Shown here: piece by piece, positions 15,470 to 23,451 of the stretch
How positions within the stretch are numbered: position 1 is the stretch's first letter
How the letters are laid out: each line of letters opens with the position of its first letter
Assembly: GCF_900156645.1 (NCBI RefSeq)
Contig: NZ_FTOC01000002.1
Span: 1-64,000 of the forward strand
DNA from: Salimicrobium flavidum
GTDB lineage: Bacteria > Bacillota > Bacilli > Bacillales > Halobacillaceae
Reading direction: 5' to 3'
Length of the DNA: 64,000 bases
Translations under genes and position numbers: made by a program
The notes under the pieces: model-generated
What the model was told of the DNA's origin: nothing
Seen by the model: the letters and a program-made list of their open reading frames with translations, nothing else
Databases searched by the model: none

Positions 15470-16978
15470 CTACCTTTTGAATCTTTTCAGTATAAACGCT
15501 GTCTCTTCCACTTTGAGGATCACCAACAGCACAAAATAAACAGGAGCTGCGACTGTCATGGTGATAAGTAGAGCGGCGGAAAAACCGGTAAGAGGGGTCA
15601 GGTAGTTATAGAAAAAATGCGCTGCTGTTCCCATGAGGGCTGAAGCTGCAAGTATTTTCCCTGTAGATCGGAACGTCTGTTTCAATCGGAGGCGGCCGAT
15701 TTTCTTTCTGAGAGATATCAATAGAAGCAACGTAGCGACAAATGCACTGATACTCGTGGCGAGAGCCAGACCTCCGAGACCGAGTGGCCCGACAAGGATG
15801 AAATTCAGAATGATGTTCAACACCATCGCCACCCCGGTATTGATCATCGGTGTTTTCGTATCCTGAAGGGAGTAGAATGCTTTTGAAAGAACAATCCGAA
15901 GACCGACCGCGGTCATTCCGAGAGAATAATAGAAATAGGCATCCGACGTCAACAGGACGGCCTGCTGATCGAAGGCGCCCCGGTCAAAAAGAAGACGTAC
16001 AATCGGTTCAGCGAAAAGCATGGCTCCGATAGTAGCCGGAGCCACAAGCAGAATCACCCCGATGATGGATTGGTGGACGGAATTTTTCAGGCCGTCCATA
16101 TCCCCTTTGGTCGCCATTTTTGTAATCAATGGATACATGACGGTAGTGATCGAAACGACGAAGACTCCGTGGATGATGCCATTCAAGGAGACAGCGTAAT
16201 TGAGGGCTGCCACCCCGCCGACCTCGACGCCTGAGGCGAGTGAGCGGTCGACGATCTTGTTCACCTGCGTCGCGGAAGAACCGATAATGACCGGTACAGC
16301 GAGCGCCATCATATGGGTGAGGTCCGGGTCCTTGAAATCGAGGATCGGCTTGTACTTGAATTTTTTTCTGAACGCGAAACCAAGGAGGATGATAAGCTGC
16401 AGGAGAAGAGCGGCTACGTAGCCGAGCGGCAGAAGAGTCGTCCTGTCCATCACGTCACTCATGTAGATGGACAATATTACGACGATACTCATAGGAATCC
16501 CGATCAAGTTCGGTACCTGGAACATTTTTTGATAATTCAAGTAAGCACTCAGTATACGGATGACGATAGTGAGATAGATTCCGAAAATGCTGATTCTTGT
16601 GAAGGAAACAGCCAGGTCGAGCGTTTCACCTTCAAATCCGGCTGCGAACACGCGGACGAGCGGTTCAGTGAAAAAGAGACCTGCCAGGAGCAGTGGAATA
16701 CAGACGACAAAGAGCGCGTTGATCAGATTATTCGTGAACGTTTTGGCTGCTTCAGGACTTTTTTTCTCTTCCAGACGACTGTAAATCGGTATGTACCCTG
16801 TCGAAATACCGGTGGCAATCACTCCGAACAACACGACAGGTACCGTTATGGCGATAATATAGGCATCGCTGACGGCTGAAGCTCCGAAGACGTAGGCGAG
16901 CGTCACGTCACGGAGGAAACCGAAGATTTTGGAAAGCACCGTAAGGACCATTAAAAGAAGGACTGTTTTTTTAACCAT
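15470..16978 (-). CDS. MurJ/MVF-family lipid flippase
   Basis: A 502-aa membrane protein with about 14 helices, of the MOP superfamily MurJ branch, which flips lipid-linked cell-envelope precursors. The N-terminus SKIFGFLRD (residues 16-24) and Arg/Asp residues in the central cavity fit MurJ; the later RFRD-type and SLARSG-like motifs are recognisable. It is not next to other peptidoglycan genes but is paired, with a 2-nt gap, with an ATP-grasp enzyme. That suggests a dedicated envelope polymer rather than the general lipid II flippase, though lipid II remains possible. Confidence 0.85.
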   Translation of the reverse strand: MVKKTVLLLMVLTVLSKIFGFLRDVTLAYVFGASAVSDAYIIAITVPVVLFGVIATGISTGYIPIYSRLEEKKSPEAAKTFTNNLINALFVVCIPLLLAGLFFTEPLVRVFAAGFEGETLDLAVSFTRISIFGIYLTIVIRILSAYLNYQKMFQVPNLIGIPMSIVVILSIYMSDVMDRTTLLPLGYVAALLLQLIILLGFAFRKKFKYKPILDFKDPDLTHMMALAVPVIIGSSATQVNKIVDRSLASGVEVGGVAALNYAVSLNGIIHGVFVVSITTVMYPLITKMATKGDMDGLKNSVHQSIIGVILLVAPATIGAMLFAEPIVRLLFDRGAFDQQAVLLTSDAYFYYSLGMTAVGLRIVLSKAFYSLQDTKTPMINTGVAMVLNIILNFILVGPLGLGGLALATSISAFVATLLLLISLRKKIGRLRLKQTFRSTGKILAASALMGTAAHFFYNYLTPLTGFSAALLITMTVAAPVYFVLLVILKVEETAFILKRFKR

Positions 16979-16980
16979 GC

Positions 16981-18003
16981 TTATTCTTCGTCATGAAAAA
17001 AGACGGTCTCCCGGTACCGCATCATTCTCGTATTCCATAAGGGGTTCACTTCTACGTATTCTTTTTTGACATTGTAGTGAAGGAACAGAGAAGGGAAATT
17101 GACGCTCGCACCGAGGCTCATTACCTGACTGCCACAAAAACGGGGGTTGATATCGGTCAGTTTATAGCCATTTCCGTCATGCATGAATTGGAGGTTCATA
17201 AAGCCACTACGTGCGAGCTTCTCACTGATTATGGTAGCTACTTCGATCAGCTCTTCATGCTTCACGACTAACCCATCGAGCACAATACCATTGGAGACCC
17301 CGTGTCTGAGTCTCGGTACTGCAACGATGACCTTACCCTCATGTATGAATACATCGACACTGTACTCGTCTCCTTCGAGATGATCCATGGCAATCCGTCT
17401 GTCACTATAGTGGAGGTCCATATAATCGCGGAATTGGATTACTTTATTTTTACCCTGTTTCATCGCTTCGAGATATTGAGGTCTGTCCATAAGGATGGCA
17501 AATCCGAGTGAGCCGTGTCCATTCACTTGTTTGACGACGATCGGAGCCCCTTCTGGGAAGTGCTTTTCCCTGATAGAGAGAAGCTCTTCATTTGATTGGA
17601 AACCGAAATATTTCGGAATGTAAGTAGTGCACCCTTCTTTTTCCAGATGTTTGTAAACCTGTTCTTTATCCTGAAGAATGGAATAATTTTCACTTGCAGG
17701 AAGAGCGACATAAGCGGGGAGGTCTTCTCTGAATTCTTTGTAGATGTCTATTTCTTCATGAAGGGAAGGGAAAATTGCGTCGATCTTTTCTTTATGTACA
17801 ATTTCTTGGATTTTTTCTTTATAGGCTGCCGGATTACGGTGGGAAGGGATGCGGTAAGTCTTATCACAGAAATGGTTGCCTGTCGTCTGTGCGCGTCGGT
17901 CCGCCCCGACGATGAAGACGTCTTCAAGCGAGGTGAGTCCTTTCAAAATTCCCTGGGCTGTCGGCCCGCCAATTCCGGTGACCAGCACGTTTAATATTCT
18001 CAT
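16981..18003 (-). CDS. ATP-grasp ligase (CarB/PylC-like)
   Basis: A 340-aa ATP-grasp enzyme. It has an N-terminal Rossmann-like pre-ATP-grasp domain (VLVTGIGGPTAQGIL, residues 6-20), a central lysine-containing ATP-binding segment (IVVKQVNGHGSLGF, about 157-170) and a metal-binding DINPRFCG near 290. Such enzymes join a carboxylate to an amine through an acyl phosphate. Its coupling to a MurJ-like flippase suggests it decorates or builds a lipid-linked or cell-surface precursor, which is inference. ATG 18003 follows AGAAGGAGA. Confidence 0.8.
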   Translation of the reverse strand: MRILNVLVTGIGGPTAQGILKGLTSLEDVFIVGADRRAQTTGNHFCDKTYRIPSHRNPAAYKEKIQEIVHKEKIDAIFPSLHEEIDIYKEFREDLPAYVALPASENYSILQDKEQVYKHLEKEGCTTYIPKYFGFQSNEELLSIREKHFPEGAPIVVKQVNGHGSLGFAILMDRPQYLEAMKQGKNKVIQFRDYMDLHYSDRRIAMDHLEGDEYSVDVFIHEGKVIVAVPRLRHGVSNGIVLDGLVVKHEELIEVATIISEKLARSGFMNLQFMHDGNGYKLTDINPRFCGSQVMSLGASVNFPSLFLHYNVKKEYVEVNPLWNTRMMRYRETVFFHDEE

Positions 18004-18114
18004 TGATGTTCTCCTTCTACTTCCTTTTTGATCTCTTTATATTATATAGGTTCATCTGAAGCAATACAAAAAATATCCGAAAATTATAGTGGGACGGAAC
18101 CATTGAGGCAGAAG

Positions 18115-18129
18115 TGGAAAACGATTACA
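18115..18129 (+). promoter_or_regulatory. Possible cre site
   Basis: TGGAAAACGATTACA matches the cre consensus with one mismatch and lies 39 nt before the dehydrogenase start at 18168. Weak evidence. Confidence 0.3.
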
Positions 18130-18167
18130 ATATTCTGTAAGTTCACATAAGGAAGGGGAAAAATCAA

Positions 18168-19049
18168 TTGAAAAAGATCGGTTTTGTCGGAACGGGAGTT
18201 ATGGGGCAGCATATGATCAGGAATCTCATGAAACAGGGGTATGAAGTATCCGTCTTTACAAGGACGAAAGAGAAAGCGGAACCCTTGCTTGATGAAGGTG
18301 CGATTTGGAAAGGGAGTGTAGCAGAGGTGGCTAGAGTCTCGGAGGCTGTCATAACTATCGTCGGTTTTCCCAGCGACGTGGAAGAGGTGTATTTCGGAGC
18401 GGAAGGGATTATCGAAAATGCTTCTAAAGGTACATTTTTCATTGATATGACTACCTCCTCACCGGAATTGGCAGCGGAGATCGCCAGTAAAGCAAAAAGT
18501 AACGGTCAGGTCGCGTGGGACGCTCCTGTGTCGGGTAGTGATGTATTTGCTGAGGCCGGGAAGCTTGCGATTATGGTTGGCGGGGAGGAGGCATCTTTCC
18601 ATCATGTGCGTCCTATTCTCGAAGCGATGGGGGAGAATGTTGTGCTCCAGGGCCCTGCCGGAGCAGGACAGCATACGAAAATGAGTAATCAGATTGCTAT
18701 CGCCTCTACGATGATGGGGGTAGTTGAAGCGATTACATATGCGGAGAAGGCGGGACTCGACCCGGCGATCGTCATGGAAAGCATCGAACACGGAGCGGCG
18801 GGAAGCTTTTCCCTCTCGAAGCTCGGGAAGAAAATGATTGCGGAAGATTTTGCACCAGGGTTCTACGTAAAACATTTCATCAAGGATATGGATATCGCTA
18901 TCGCTTCTGCGGACAGACTGGAACTATTCACCCCAGGGCTCCGGCTGGCTAAGGAACTTTTCGAAGGGCTGAAGGAAAACGGCGGGGAGAATGACGGGAC
19001 CCAGGCGCTTTATAAATATTATAAATGGAAAACCGAAGGCCTTGTATAA
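18168..19049 (+). CDS. Beta-hydroxyacid dehydrogenase (3-hydroxyisobutyrate dehydrogenase family)
   Basis: A 293-aa NAD(P)-dependent oxidoreductase. The nucleotide motif GFVGTGVMGQHM is at residues 5-16, the substrate-binding DAPVSGSDVFAEAG near 121, and the catalytic lysine in the GAGQHTKMSNQ segment near 167. The start is TTG 18168, 9 nt after AAGGAAGGGG. It is close to B. subtilis YkwC-type proteins. The substrate is probably a small beta-hydroxyacid and the identity is unknown. It is monocistronic, followed by a repeat and terminator. Confidence 0.85.
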   Translation: MKKIGFVGTGVMGQHMIRNLMKQGYEVSVFTRTKEKAEPLLDEGAIWKGSVAEVARVSEAVITIVGFPSDVEEVYFGAEGIIENASKGTFFIDMTTSSPELAAEIASKAKSNGQVAWDAPVSGSDVFAEAGKLAIMVGGEEASFHHVRPILEAMGENVVLQGPAGAGQHTKMSNQIAIASTMMGVVEAITYAEKAGLDPAIVMESIEHGAAGSFSLSKLGKKMIAEDFAPGFYVKHFIKDMDIAIASADRLELFTPGLRLAKELFEGLKENGGENDGTQALYKYYKWKTEGLV

Positions 19050-19075
19050 AAGGGCTGGAATTGAAAAGGTTGCAG

Positions 19076-19190
19076 GGGCCGCGGTCGCTTTCCATGGGCA
19101 CGGCTTCAGCTGAATGGATCAATCTATTCGCTTGTCCATTGGATCTTCAGATCGTGCTGTTCCCATAGGAGTCTCCGTGTTTTTCTTATG
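19076..19190. repeat. Diverged repeat related to the 281-bp element core
   Basis: The pattern CGCTTTCCATGGGCACGGCTTC ... GATCTTCAGATCGTGCTG ... CCCATAGGAGTCTCCGTGT parallels the central part of the elements at 20055 and 31371, with an inner GGATCAAT/ATTGGATC stem. The ends are lost. Confidence 0.65.
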
Positions 19191-19215
19191 AATCATTCCA
19201 TAAACGAAGTTATAT

Positions 19216-19246
19216 AAAAATCCGAACAACATTGTTCGGGTTTTTA
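19216..19246. terminator. Intrinsic terminator
   Basis: AAAAATCCGAACAA...TTGTTCGGGTTTTT stem with A- and T-runs, usable from both sides. Confidence 0.75.
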
Positions 19247-19299
19247 TACGTAAAAGCCGTTTTTGTCCCAGGATCTTTGAAAATCAGGGTTAACTTTAA

Positions 19300-19809
19300 T
19301 CAGTTATTATAAGACTCTTGAAAAATGGCCATCATGTAAGCATCATGATATTTTCCGTTGATGAAGTAATGTTCTTTCATATCGCCTTCAATCTGGAATC
19401 CGATTTTTTCATAAATGTGGACGGCCTTTTCATTTTCTTTTGCTACGACGAGGTGGACTTTATGGAGATTAAGCGTACGGAATGCGTAATCGACCATCAT
19501 CTCCGTCACTTCTACCGCATGTCCGTTCCCCTGGTGGACAGGATCGATCATGATGCCGAATTCCGTGTTGCGATGAACCGGTTCAATATCGTACAGGCCA
19601 GTCAGTCCGATACTTTTTTCATCCTTGGAGATGACGAAACGACGGTGCCTGCCTGAATCTTTCATCTGTTCAAATCCGCTGGTGATCCGCTCTTTCGGAA
19701 AATGGGCTTCCATGAACCAATAGTCCATGATTTCTTTCTTGTTGTAAAGTTTGTGCATGAACGGGATGTCCTCTTTTTCAAGAGGGCGTAGCCAAATATG
19801 ATCTTCCAT
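19300..19809 (-). CDS. speG: SpeG-type spermidine N-acetyltransferase
   Basis: A 169-aa GNAT protein. The N-terminus IWLRPLEKEDIPF and the following YWF motif (residues 5-32) are characteristic of SpeG. The acetyl-CoA loop is QGNGHAVE (about 93-100), and the conserved HIYEKIGF lies near 133. It probably acetylates spermidine or spermine and protects against polyamine toxicity. ATG 19809 follows GGAGGAGA. It is a single gene. A general GNAT acting on another amine cannot be ruled out. Confidence 0.75.
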   Translation of the reverse strand: MEDHIWLRPLEKEDIPFMHKLYNKKEIMDYWFMEAHFPKERITSGFEQMKDSGRHRRFVISKDEKSIGLTGLYDIEPVHRNTEFGIMIDPVHQGNGHAVEVTEMMVDYAFRTLNLHKVHLVVAKENEKAVHIYEKIGFQIEGDMKEHYFINGKYHDAYMMAIFQESYNN

Positions 19810-19970
19810 ATGTATCTCCTCCTCCTTCTATGGTAGCAGACCTCTTCACTTTTCGAAATATAGAGACGCTGGATCATAAGGAAAAGGGAGCAATTTAGCG
19901 TGAAAATGTTTCAAGAGAAGGGATATAAGGAAAGGTAAATTATCCACGATATGATAAGGAGTGAGAAGGA

Positions 19971-20039
19971 ATGTTACGTACTATATTGATGATCATCGGC
20001 TTGATTGTAGTTATCAGCTTTATTATTTCCATGCTATAA
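19971..20039 (+). CDS. 22-aa single-helix membrane microprotein
   Basis: ATG 19971 is preceded by AAGGAGTGAGAAGGA, a very strong ribosome site. The frame encodes 22 residues forming one hydrophobic helix (Ile/Leu/Met-rich) with an Arg at position 3, then stops. A 281-bp repeat element starts 15 nt later. Such isolated one-helix peptides occur in Bacilli as regulators of membrane proteins. No homologue is recalled. Confidence 0.5.
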   Translation: MLRTILMIIGLIVVISFIISML

Positions 20040-20054
20040 TATGATAATCATAAT

Positions 20055-20335
20055 AAAGAGCTTGGGACAAAACTAAATAGTACAAAACAAAAACCGAACG
20101 ATAGTGTTCGGTTTTTGTTTTGTACGCTGTTTATAAAAGGATAAATAGAACAACCCATCGCTTTCCGCGGGCACGGCTTCAAGCCGCACCATAATCAAGA
20201 AAATCGCTTGATCATGGGGATCTTCAGCACGTGCTGTTCCCGCAGGAGTCTCTGTGTTGTTCTTCATAAAAGGATGGGCATCGTCTCGAATGTTCGGTTA
20301 TTGATTGCTGTTATTCGTTTTGTCCCAAACTCTTT
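20055..20335. mobile_element. MITE-like 281-bp element, copy 1
   Basis: Terminal inverted repeats are AAAGAGCTTGGGACAAAA at the left and its partner TTTTGTCCCAAACTCTTT at the right. Inside are a perfect ACCGAAC...GTTCGGT hairpin with A/T flanks and a long palindrome (CGCTTTCCGCGGGCACG ... CGTGCTGTTCCCGCAGGAG). It is the same length as, and about 98% identical to, 31371-31651. It encodes no transposase. An obvious target duplication is not visible. The right end overlaps the 3' end of the flavoenzyme gene at 20298. Confidence 0.85.
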
Positions 20336-21383
20336 TCATTTTCTCCAGATGTTTGACGGAGGGGGTGAGATTCACGAGAAAATAGGTTTCACGTAGTCTC
20401 CTCGCAGGAGCGCTCACGTTAAGGTAGCCGGCTCCGCCATTATGAAGCATACCTGCATTGGCAGCTTTCAACGTAAGGTATGTTACATCTAACCGCTGAT
20501 CGACCGCGCTTTCCCACGTGAATCCTTCTGTGATGGTCTGAATCACACGTCCTCTCAGTTTCTCCCACTCCGTCTCGATTTCCTCGGGTTGAACGGGGAG
20601 GTATTGATTGCACCCGCCCTGTTTCCTGCTGATTCTTTTCATCGAATCGATCGAGGATCTGGTCACCCCGAGTCCAAGAGGGAGTTGGTACATCAGAAAA
20701 TAAGGGCGGACCTCCTCCACGAATGAATCGGCATCTTCTGAAATCACCCATCTATCCGGAATGAATGCTTGTCGGAATTTGCAACGATACGTCGCGCTTC
20801 CGTTGATGCCCAGGTAATCCACTTTTTCTTTCAATTCGAGGCCTTCTGTGTCACAGGGGGTGAAAACCATGATCCTTCTGCCGTCGTACGTTTCGGCCAC
20901 AGCTCCGAACCAGTGACCTCTTCCAAGGTTGGAGACAGAAGGAAGGGTGCCGGAAAGACTGTAGCCTCCGTCTGTACGCTCGGCTTTCAACAACAGTCGT
21001 TCCATATCTCCGTAAAATTTCATCGGATTGGAAAGTCCCGTACCGGCCAGGACCGTCCCATCTTCTAACGAAGGGAGTACCTCGCTCTGAAGGTATTCGT
21101 TAGACGTGTGTCTCAGGTACGTCATAGCTGCAAGATGACACCAAAGCGTGAAGCCGGTTGTCATACATACGGCAGAGACATCCTCGGTGAGTCGGAATTC
21201 CCGGAGAGAAACTTCGGCAGAGGATAACGAAGTCGACTGGAACCATCCGTATTCTCCTAATTTTTTTAAAAAGCTTTCGGGATAGTGATGATCGATGTCG
21301 ATTTTGGAAACGATCGGCTTCAGCTCTTCCTGGATGAGAGTCTGCCACGTTTCTTCCTGATAGACTGCTGCTTCGTACCCCAT
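20298..21383 (-). CDS. Acyl-CoA-dehydrogenase-like flavoprotein
   Basis: A 361-aa protein with the acyl-CoA dehydrogenase fold. It has helical N-domain residues 5-105, a central beta domain with GTGLSNPMKF near 118 and LSGTLPSVSNLGRG near 150, and a helical C-domain. It lacks an obvious catalytic glutamate, so it may be closer to flavin monooxygenases of the DszC/SfnB branch than to true dehydrogenases. ATG 21383 follows AAGGGGAGA. The 5' extension of the frame to 21650 is not coding, because it overlaps the DUF4242 gene. The last 12 codons and the stop come from the 281-bp repeat element. It is cotranscribed with the DUF4242 gene under the module shared with the ABC importer. Confidence 0.75.
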   Translation of the reverse strand: MGYEAAVYQEETWQTLIQEELKPIVSKIDIDHHYPESFLKKLGEYGWFQSTSLSSAEVSLREFRLTEDVSAVCMTTGFTLWCHLAAMTYLRHTSNEYLQSEVLPSLEDGTVLAGTGLSNPMKFYGDMERLLLKAERTDGGYSLSGTLPSVSNLGRGHWFGAVAETYDGRRIMVFTPCDTEGLELKEKVDYLGINGSATYRCKFRQAFIPDRWVISEDADSFVEEVRPYFLMYQLPLGLGVTRSSIDSMKRISRKQGGCNQYLPVQPEEIETEWEKLRGRVIQTITEGFTWESAVDQRLDVTYLTLKAANAGMLHNGGAGYLNVSAPARRLRETYFLVNLTPSVKHLEKMKRVWDKTNNSNQ

Positions 21384-21411
21384 ACCTTCGATTCTCCCCT
21401 TTCTTCTTCCG

Positions 21412-21942
21412 TTATTTTTCTTTGGAAATTTCCGTGATGGAGTCCACCGGTGTTTTGACGGCTTCCCGCGCCCGCTGAACGGCGTCTTCGTCTGGGGCGT
21501 CATAGAAACAAAGGCATTTGGACATGTCTTCACAGACATATGTGCGTTCGAATGATACTTCCGGAACATCAGCGTAGTGGACGGAGTTTTTCTTCTTTCT
21601 CGCAAGATAGTCCTCCATCGATAAATCTTCCGGCAGGTTCCACTGGACAAGATAGTTGACGTTGCTGGCCTGTCGTTTCACTTCTTCGAGATCTTTACCG
21701 ACGAGACGGACATGTTTGACGAGTTCCGGTTCGATTCCGTTTTGTTGCAATGTTCCCGTGAGGACTTCTTCGTCGTCACTTTCGAAAATGAGAAAGGCCC
21801 GGGAAAAGTCTTTGGAGACCTGCACTTCAATCAGGTTCCCTTCTTGTTTTTGAACAGCTTCCTGCAATTGATTCGTCTTAGCTTCCAAACCTTGTTCGGT
21901 TGATATACCTTCGAGAGGGGTTTCTACTAAAAATAGACTCAT
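21412..21942 (-). CDS. DUF4242 protein (nickel-binding-like fold), duplicated
   Basis: A 176-aa cytoplasmic protein with two related ferredoxin-like halves (about 1-85 and 92-176). The second half has the DUF4242 pattern (FERTYVCEDMSKCLCFYDAP). Single-domain relatives are known from a nickel-binding Streptomyces protein, but whether this one binds metal is open; Cys residues sit in the TYVCEDMSKCLC segment. It is the first gene of a two-gene operon, 28 nt before the flavoenzyme, with the promoter module at 21961-22040. Confidence 0.7.
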   Translation of the reverse strand: MSLFLVETPLEGISTEQGLEAKTNQLQEAVQKQEGNLIEVQVSKDFSRAFLIFESDDEEVLTGTLQQNGIEPELVKHVRLVGKDLEEVKRQASNVNYLVQWNLPEDLSMEDYLARKKKNSVHYADVPEVSFERTYVCEDMSKCLCFYDAPDEDAVQRAREAVKTPVDSITEISKEK

Positions 21943-21960
21943 GAAAATACCTCCTATGTT

Positions 21961-22040
21961 TATAATGCCTATAAATTTAATTGGTTTTAGCTTTGAGGTT
22001 ATCTTATTATACTAAGTTCAAAAAAACAACCTTATGATTG
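21961..22040 (-). promoter_or_regulatory. Promoter/operator module 1 (shared with the ABC importer)
   Basis: On the minus strand, GGTTGTTTTTTTGAAC is followed by a -10 TATAAT, then AAGATAACCT and an AAACCAATTAAATTTATAGG block reaching the gene start. The same order and mostly the same bases are found at 25231-25304 before the ABC operon. This implies a common regulator, most simply the HxlR protein encoded divergently at 22094. Confidence 0.7.
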
Positions 22041-22093
22041 GGGTTATGTTACAATATTTCTAGCATTTACTTATGAAGGAAGGGTGTGTATCA

Positions 22094-22546
22094 ATGAAGG
22101 AAAACTATAAATTGCCCTGCAATATCGCTCAGACCCTGAATATCGTCGGAGATCGCTGGACGTTGCTCATTCTTCATGAAATACTAACCGGCGCTTCTAC
22201 GTTCAATGAAATCAAAAAAGGATTGAAGGGGATTTCCTCGAATCTTCTCTCGGACCGGTTGAAGTATTTGGAGACGAGTGAGCTTGTTTATGTGGAACTC
22301 TATTCAGAGCATCCTCCGAGATATAGCTATTCTCTGACTCAAAGCGGCCGTGAACTGGAGCCGGTTTTTCACTCCCTGCTGATTTGGGGCAGGAACAACC
22401 TGAAGAAATGCTATAAGAAATTGGTGCACGATGCGTGCAACCATGAAGTGGAACAGACTTTTTATTGCTCCCACTGTGAAACGAGTGTGGAAGAAGAAGA
22501 TCTGGTTGTACTTCCGGTAGAGGAGCGGGAAGAACTCACTTCCTGA
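22094..22546 (+). CDS. HxlR-family winged-helix regulator
   Basis: A 150-aa HxlR regulator: conserved NIVGDRWTLLILHEIL (residues 15-30), recognition region GISSNLLSDRLKYLE (about 48-62), and wing segment YSLTQSGRELEPV near 86. The C-terminal ~35 residues add a small zinc-ribbon-like piece (CNH, FYCSHCE), seen in some HxlR proteins. ATG 22094 follows AAGGAAGGGTG; the earlier ATG 22073 lacks a site. It is divergent from the DUF4242/flavoenzyme operon and probably regulates it and the ABC importer. Confidence 0.85.
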   Translation: MKENYKLPCNIAQTLNIVGDRWTLLILHEILTGASTFNEIKKGLKGISSNLLSDRLKYLETSELVYVELYSEHPPRYSYSLTQSGRELEPVFHSLLIWGRNNLKKCYKKLVHDACNHEVEQTFYCSHCETSVEEEDLVVLPVEEREELTS

Positions 22547-22558
22547 CATATAGTCAAG

Positions 22559-22586
22559 AAGGAGTCGGAGACCCGGCTCCTTTTTG
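22559..22586 (+). terminator. Terminator after the hxlR-type gene
   Basis: AAGGAGTCGG...CCGGCTCCTT stem and T-run, 13 nt after the stop. Confidence 0.75.
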
Positions 22587-22590
22587 TTAT

Positions 22591-22700
22591 GGCTACCCTG
22601 AAAATAAAAATTCAGGCGGACGCTTGCCGAGGGCATGGCGTAATCCTCTGGAACCTCCCTACGTTCGCTTCCGGTGATTCCCCCGTTCATGCTTTTCCCC
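22591..22700. repeat. Truncated repeat A merging with the permease 3' end
   Basis: It starts like the GCGGACGC subtype (GGCTACCCTGAAAATAAA, as at 14836) and continues like the GCCGCGGGCATG subtype up to CCGTTCATGCTTTTCCCC. There it breaks off; the right arm is missing. The break lies inside the last codons of the ABC permease gene. Confidence 0.75.
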
Positions 22701-23451
22701 ATTGTCTCCCTACCCACGCCTCAAAGAGGTGGACTGCTTTGTCCAGGAGTAATCCGAGTATGCCGATGAATACAATGCCTGCTAGCACAAGATCGAGGTC
22801 GAGCGCGTTTCTGGAATCGATGATCAGATAGCCGAGACCGGACTGGGCCCCGACCATTTCTCCAGCGACAAGGAAAATCCATCCTGTACCTATTGCGATA
22901 TGAAGACCATTCACAATCGTAGGAAAGGCTGCAGGCAGGATAACTTTATACATAAGCTGAGGCTGTTTGATTTCCAGGTTCTTCGCTACTTTCAGGTAAG
23001 TGTCATCGACCCGTTTCACCGCTGATACGGTGGTGAGCAGGACCGGAAAGAACGCAGCTATGAAGATGATGACGATCGCCGGCATGCTTCCGATTCCGAA
23101 CCATAAAACGATGAACGGCGTCCAGGCGATTGGCGCGACCGGCCGAAGCACCTGCACGATCGGATCTATAATGGCCCAGACCCGCCCGGTACGGCCGAGA
23201 ATCAACCCGAGTATCACGGCGGAAATGACGGCCAGAAGATATCCCGTAAAGAAGCGGAACAGGCTGATCTGGATGTGTTCGAAAATGACGCCGGTTTGAA
23301 CGAGTTCGATGATGCCTGCGCCGACATTCAAAGGGGAAGGGAGGAGCGCTTCCGGGTAATCGCCGATCCAGATGACGAGTTGCCAGACGACGAGCACAAT
23401 TGCTATAGCGGCCAGAATGTTGATGGTTTTATAAAGAATGCGCGAATTCAT
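22687..23451 (-). CDS. ABC transporter permease (SsuC/TauC-like)
   Basis: A 254-aa inner-membrane subunit with six helices and the binding-protein-dependent permease EAA motif (about residues 140-180). It is a member of the nitrate/sulfonate/taurine importer family. Its start overlaps the end of the binding-protein gene by four bases (ATGA). The final three to five codons and the stop lie in a truncated repeat A, so the native C-terminus may have been altered. Confidence 0.88.
   Translation of the reverse strand: MNSRILYKTINILAAIAIVLVVWQLVIWIGDYPEALLPSPLNVGAGIIELVQTGVIFEHIQISLFRFFTGYLLAVISAVILGLILGRTGRVWAIIDPIVQVLRPVAPIAWTPFIVLWFGIGSMPAIVIIFIAAFFPVLLTTVSAVKRVDDTYLKVAKNLEIKQPQLMYKVILPAAFPTIVNGLHIAIGTGWIFLVAGEMVGAQSGLGYLIIDSRNALDLDLVLAGIVFIGILGLLLDKAVHLFEAWVGRQWGKA

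Noticed and set aside
20073-20267. 64-aa open frame inside the 281-bp element (also at 31389-31583)
   Set aside because: Its similarity between copies only reflects the repeated DNA. The frame lies across hairpins and has no ribosome site.
20298-21650. Long version of the flavoenzyme starting at 21650
   Set aside because: The extra 89 codons overlap the DUF4242 gene and are of unnatural composition; ATG 21383 has a proper ribosome site.
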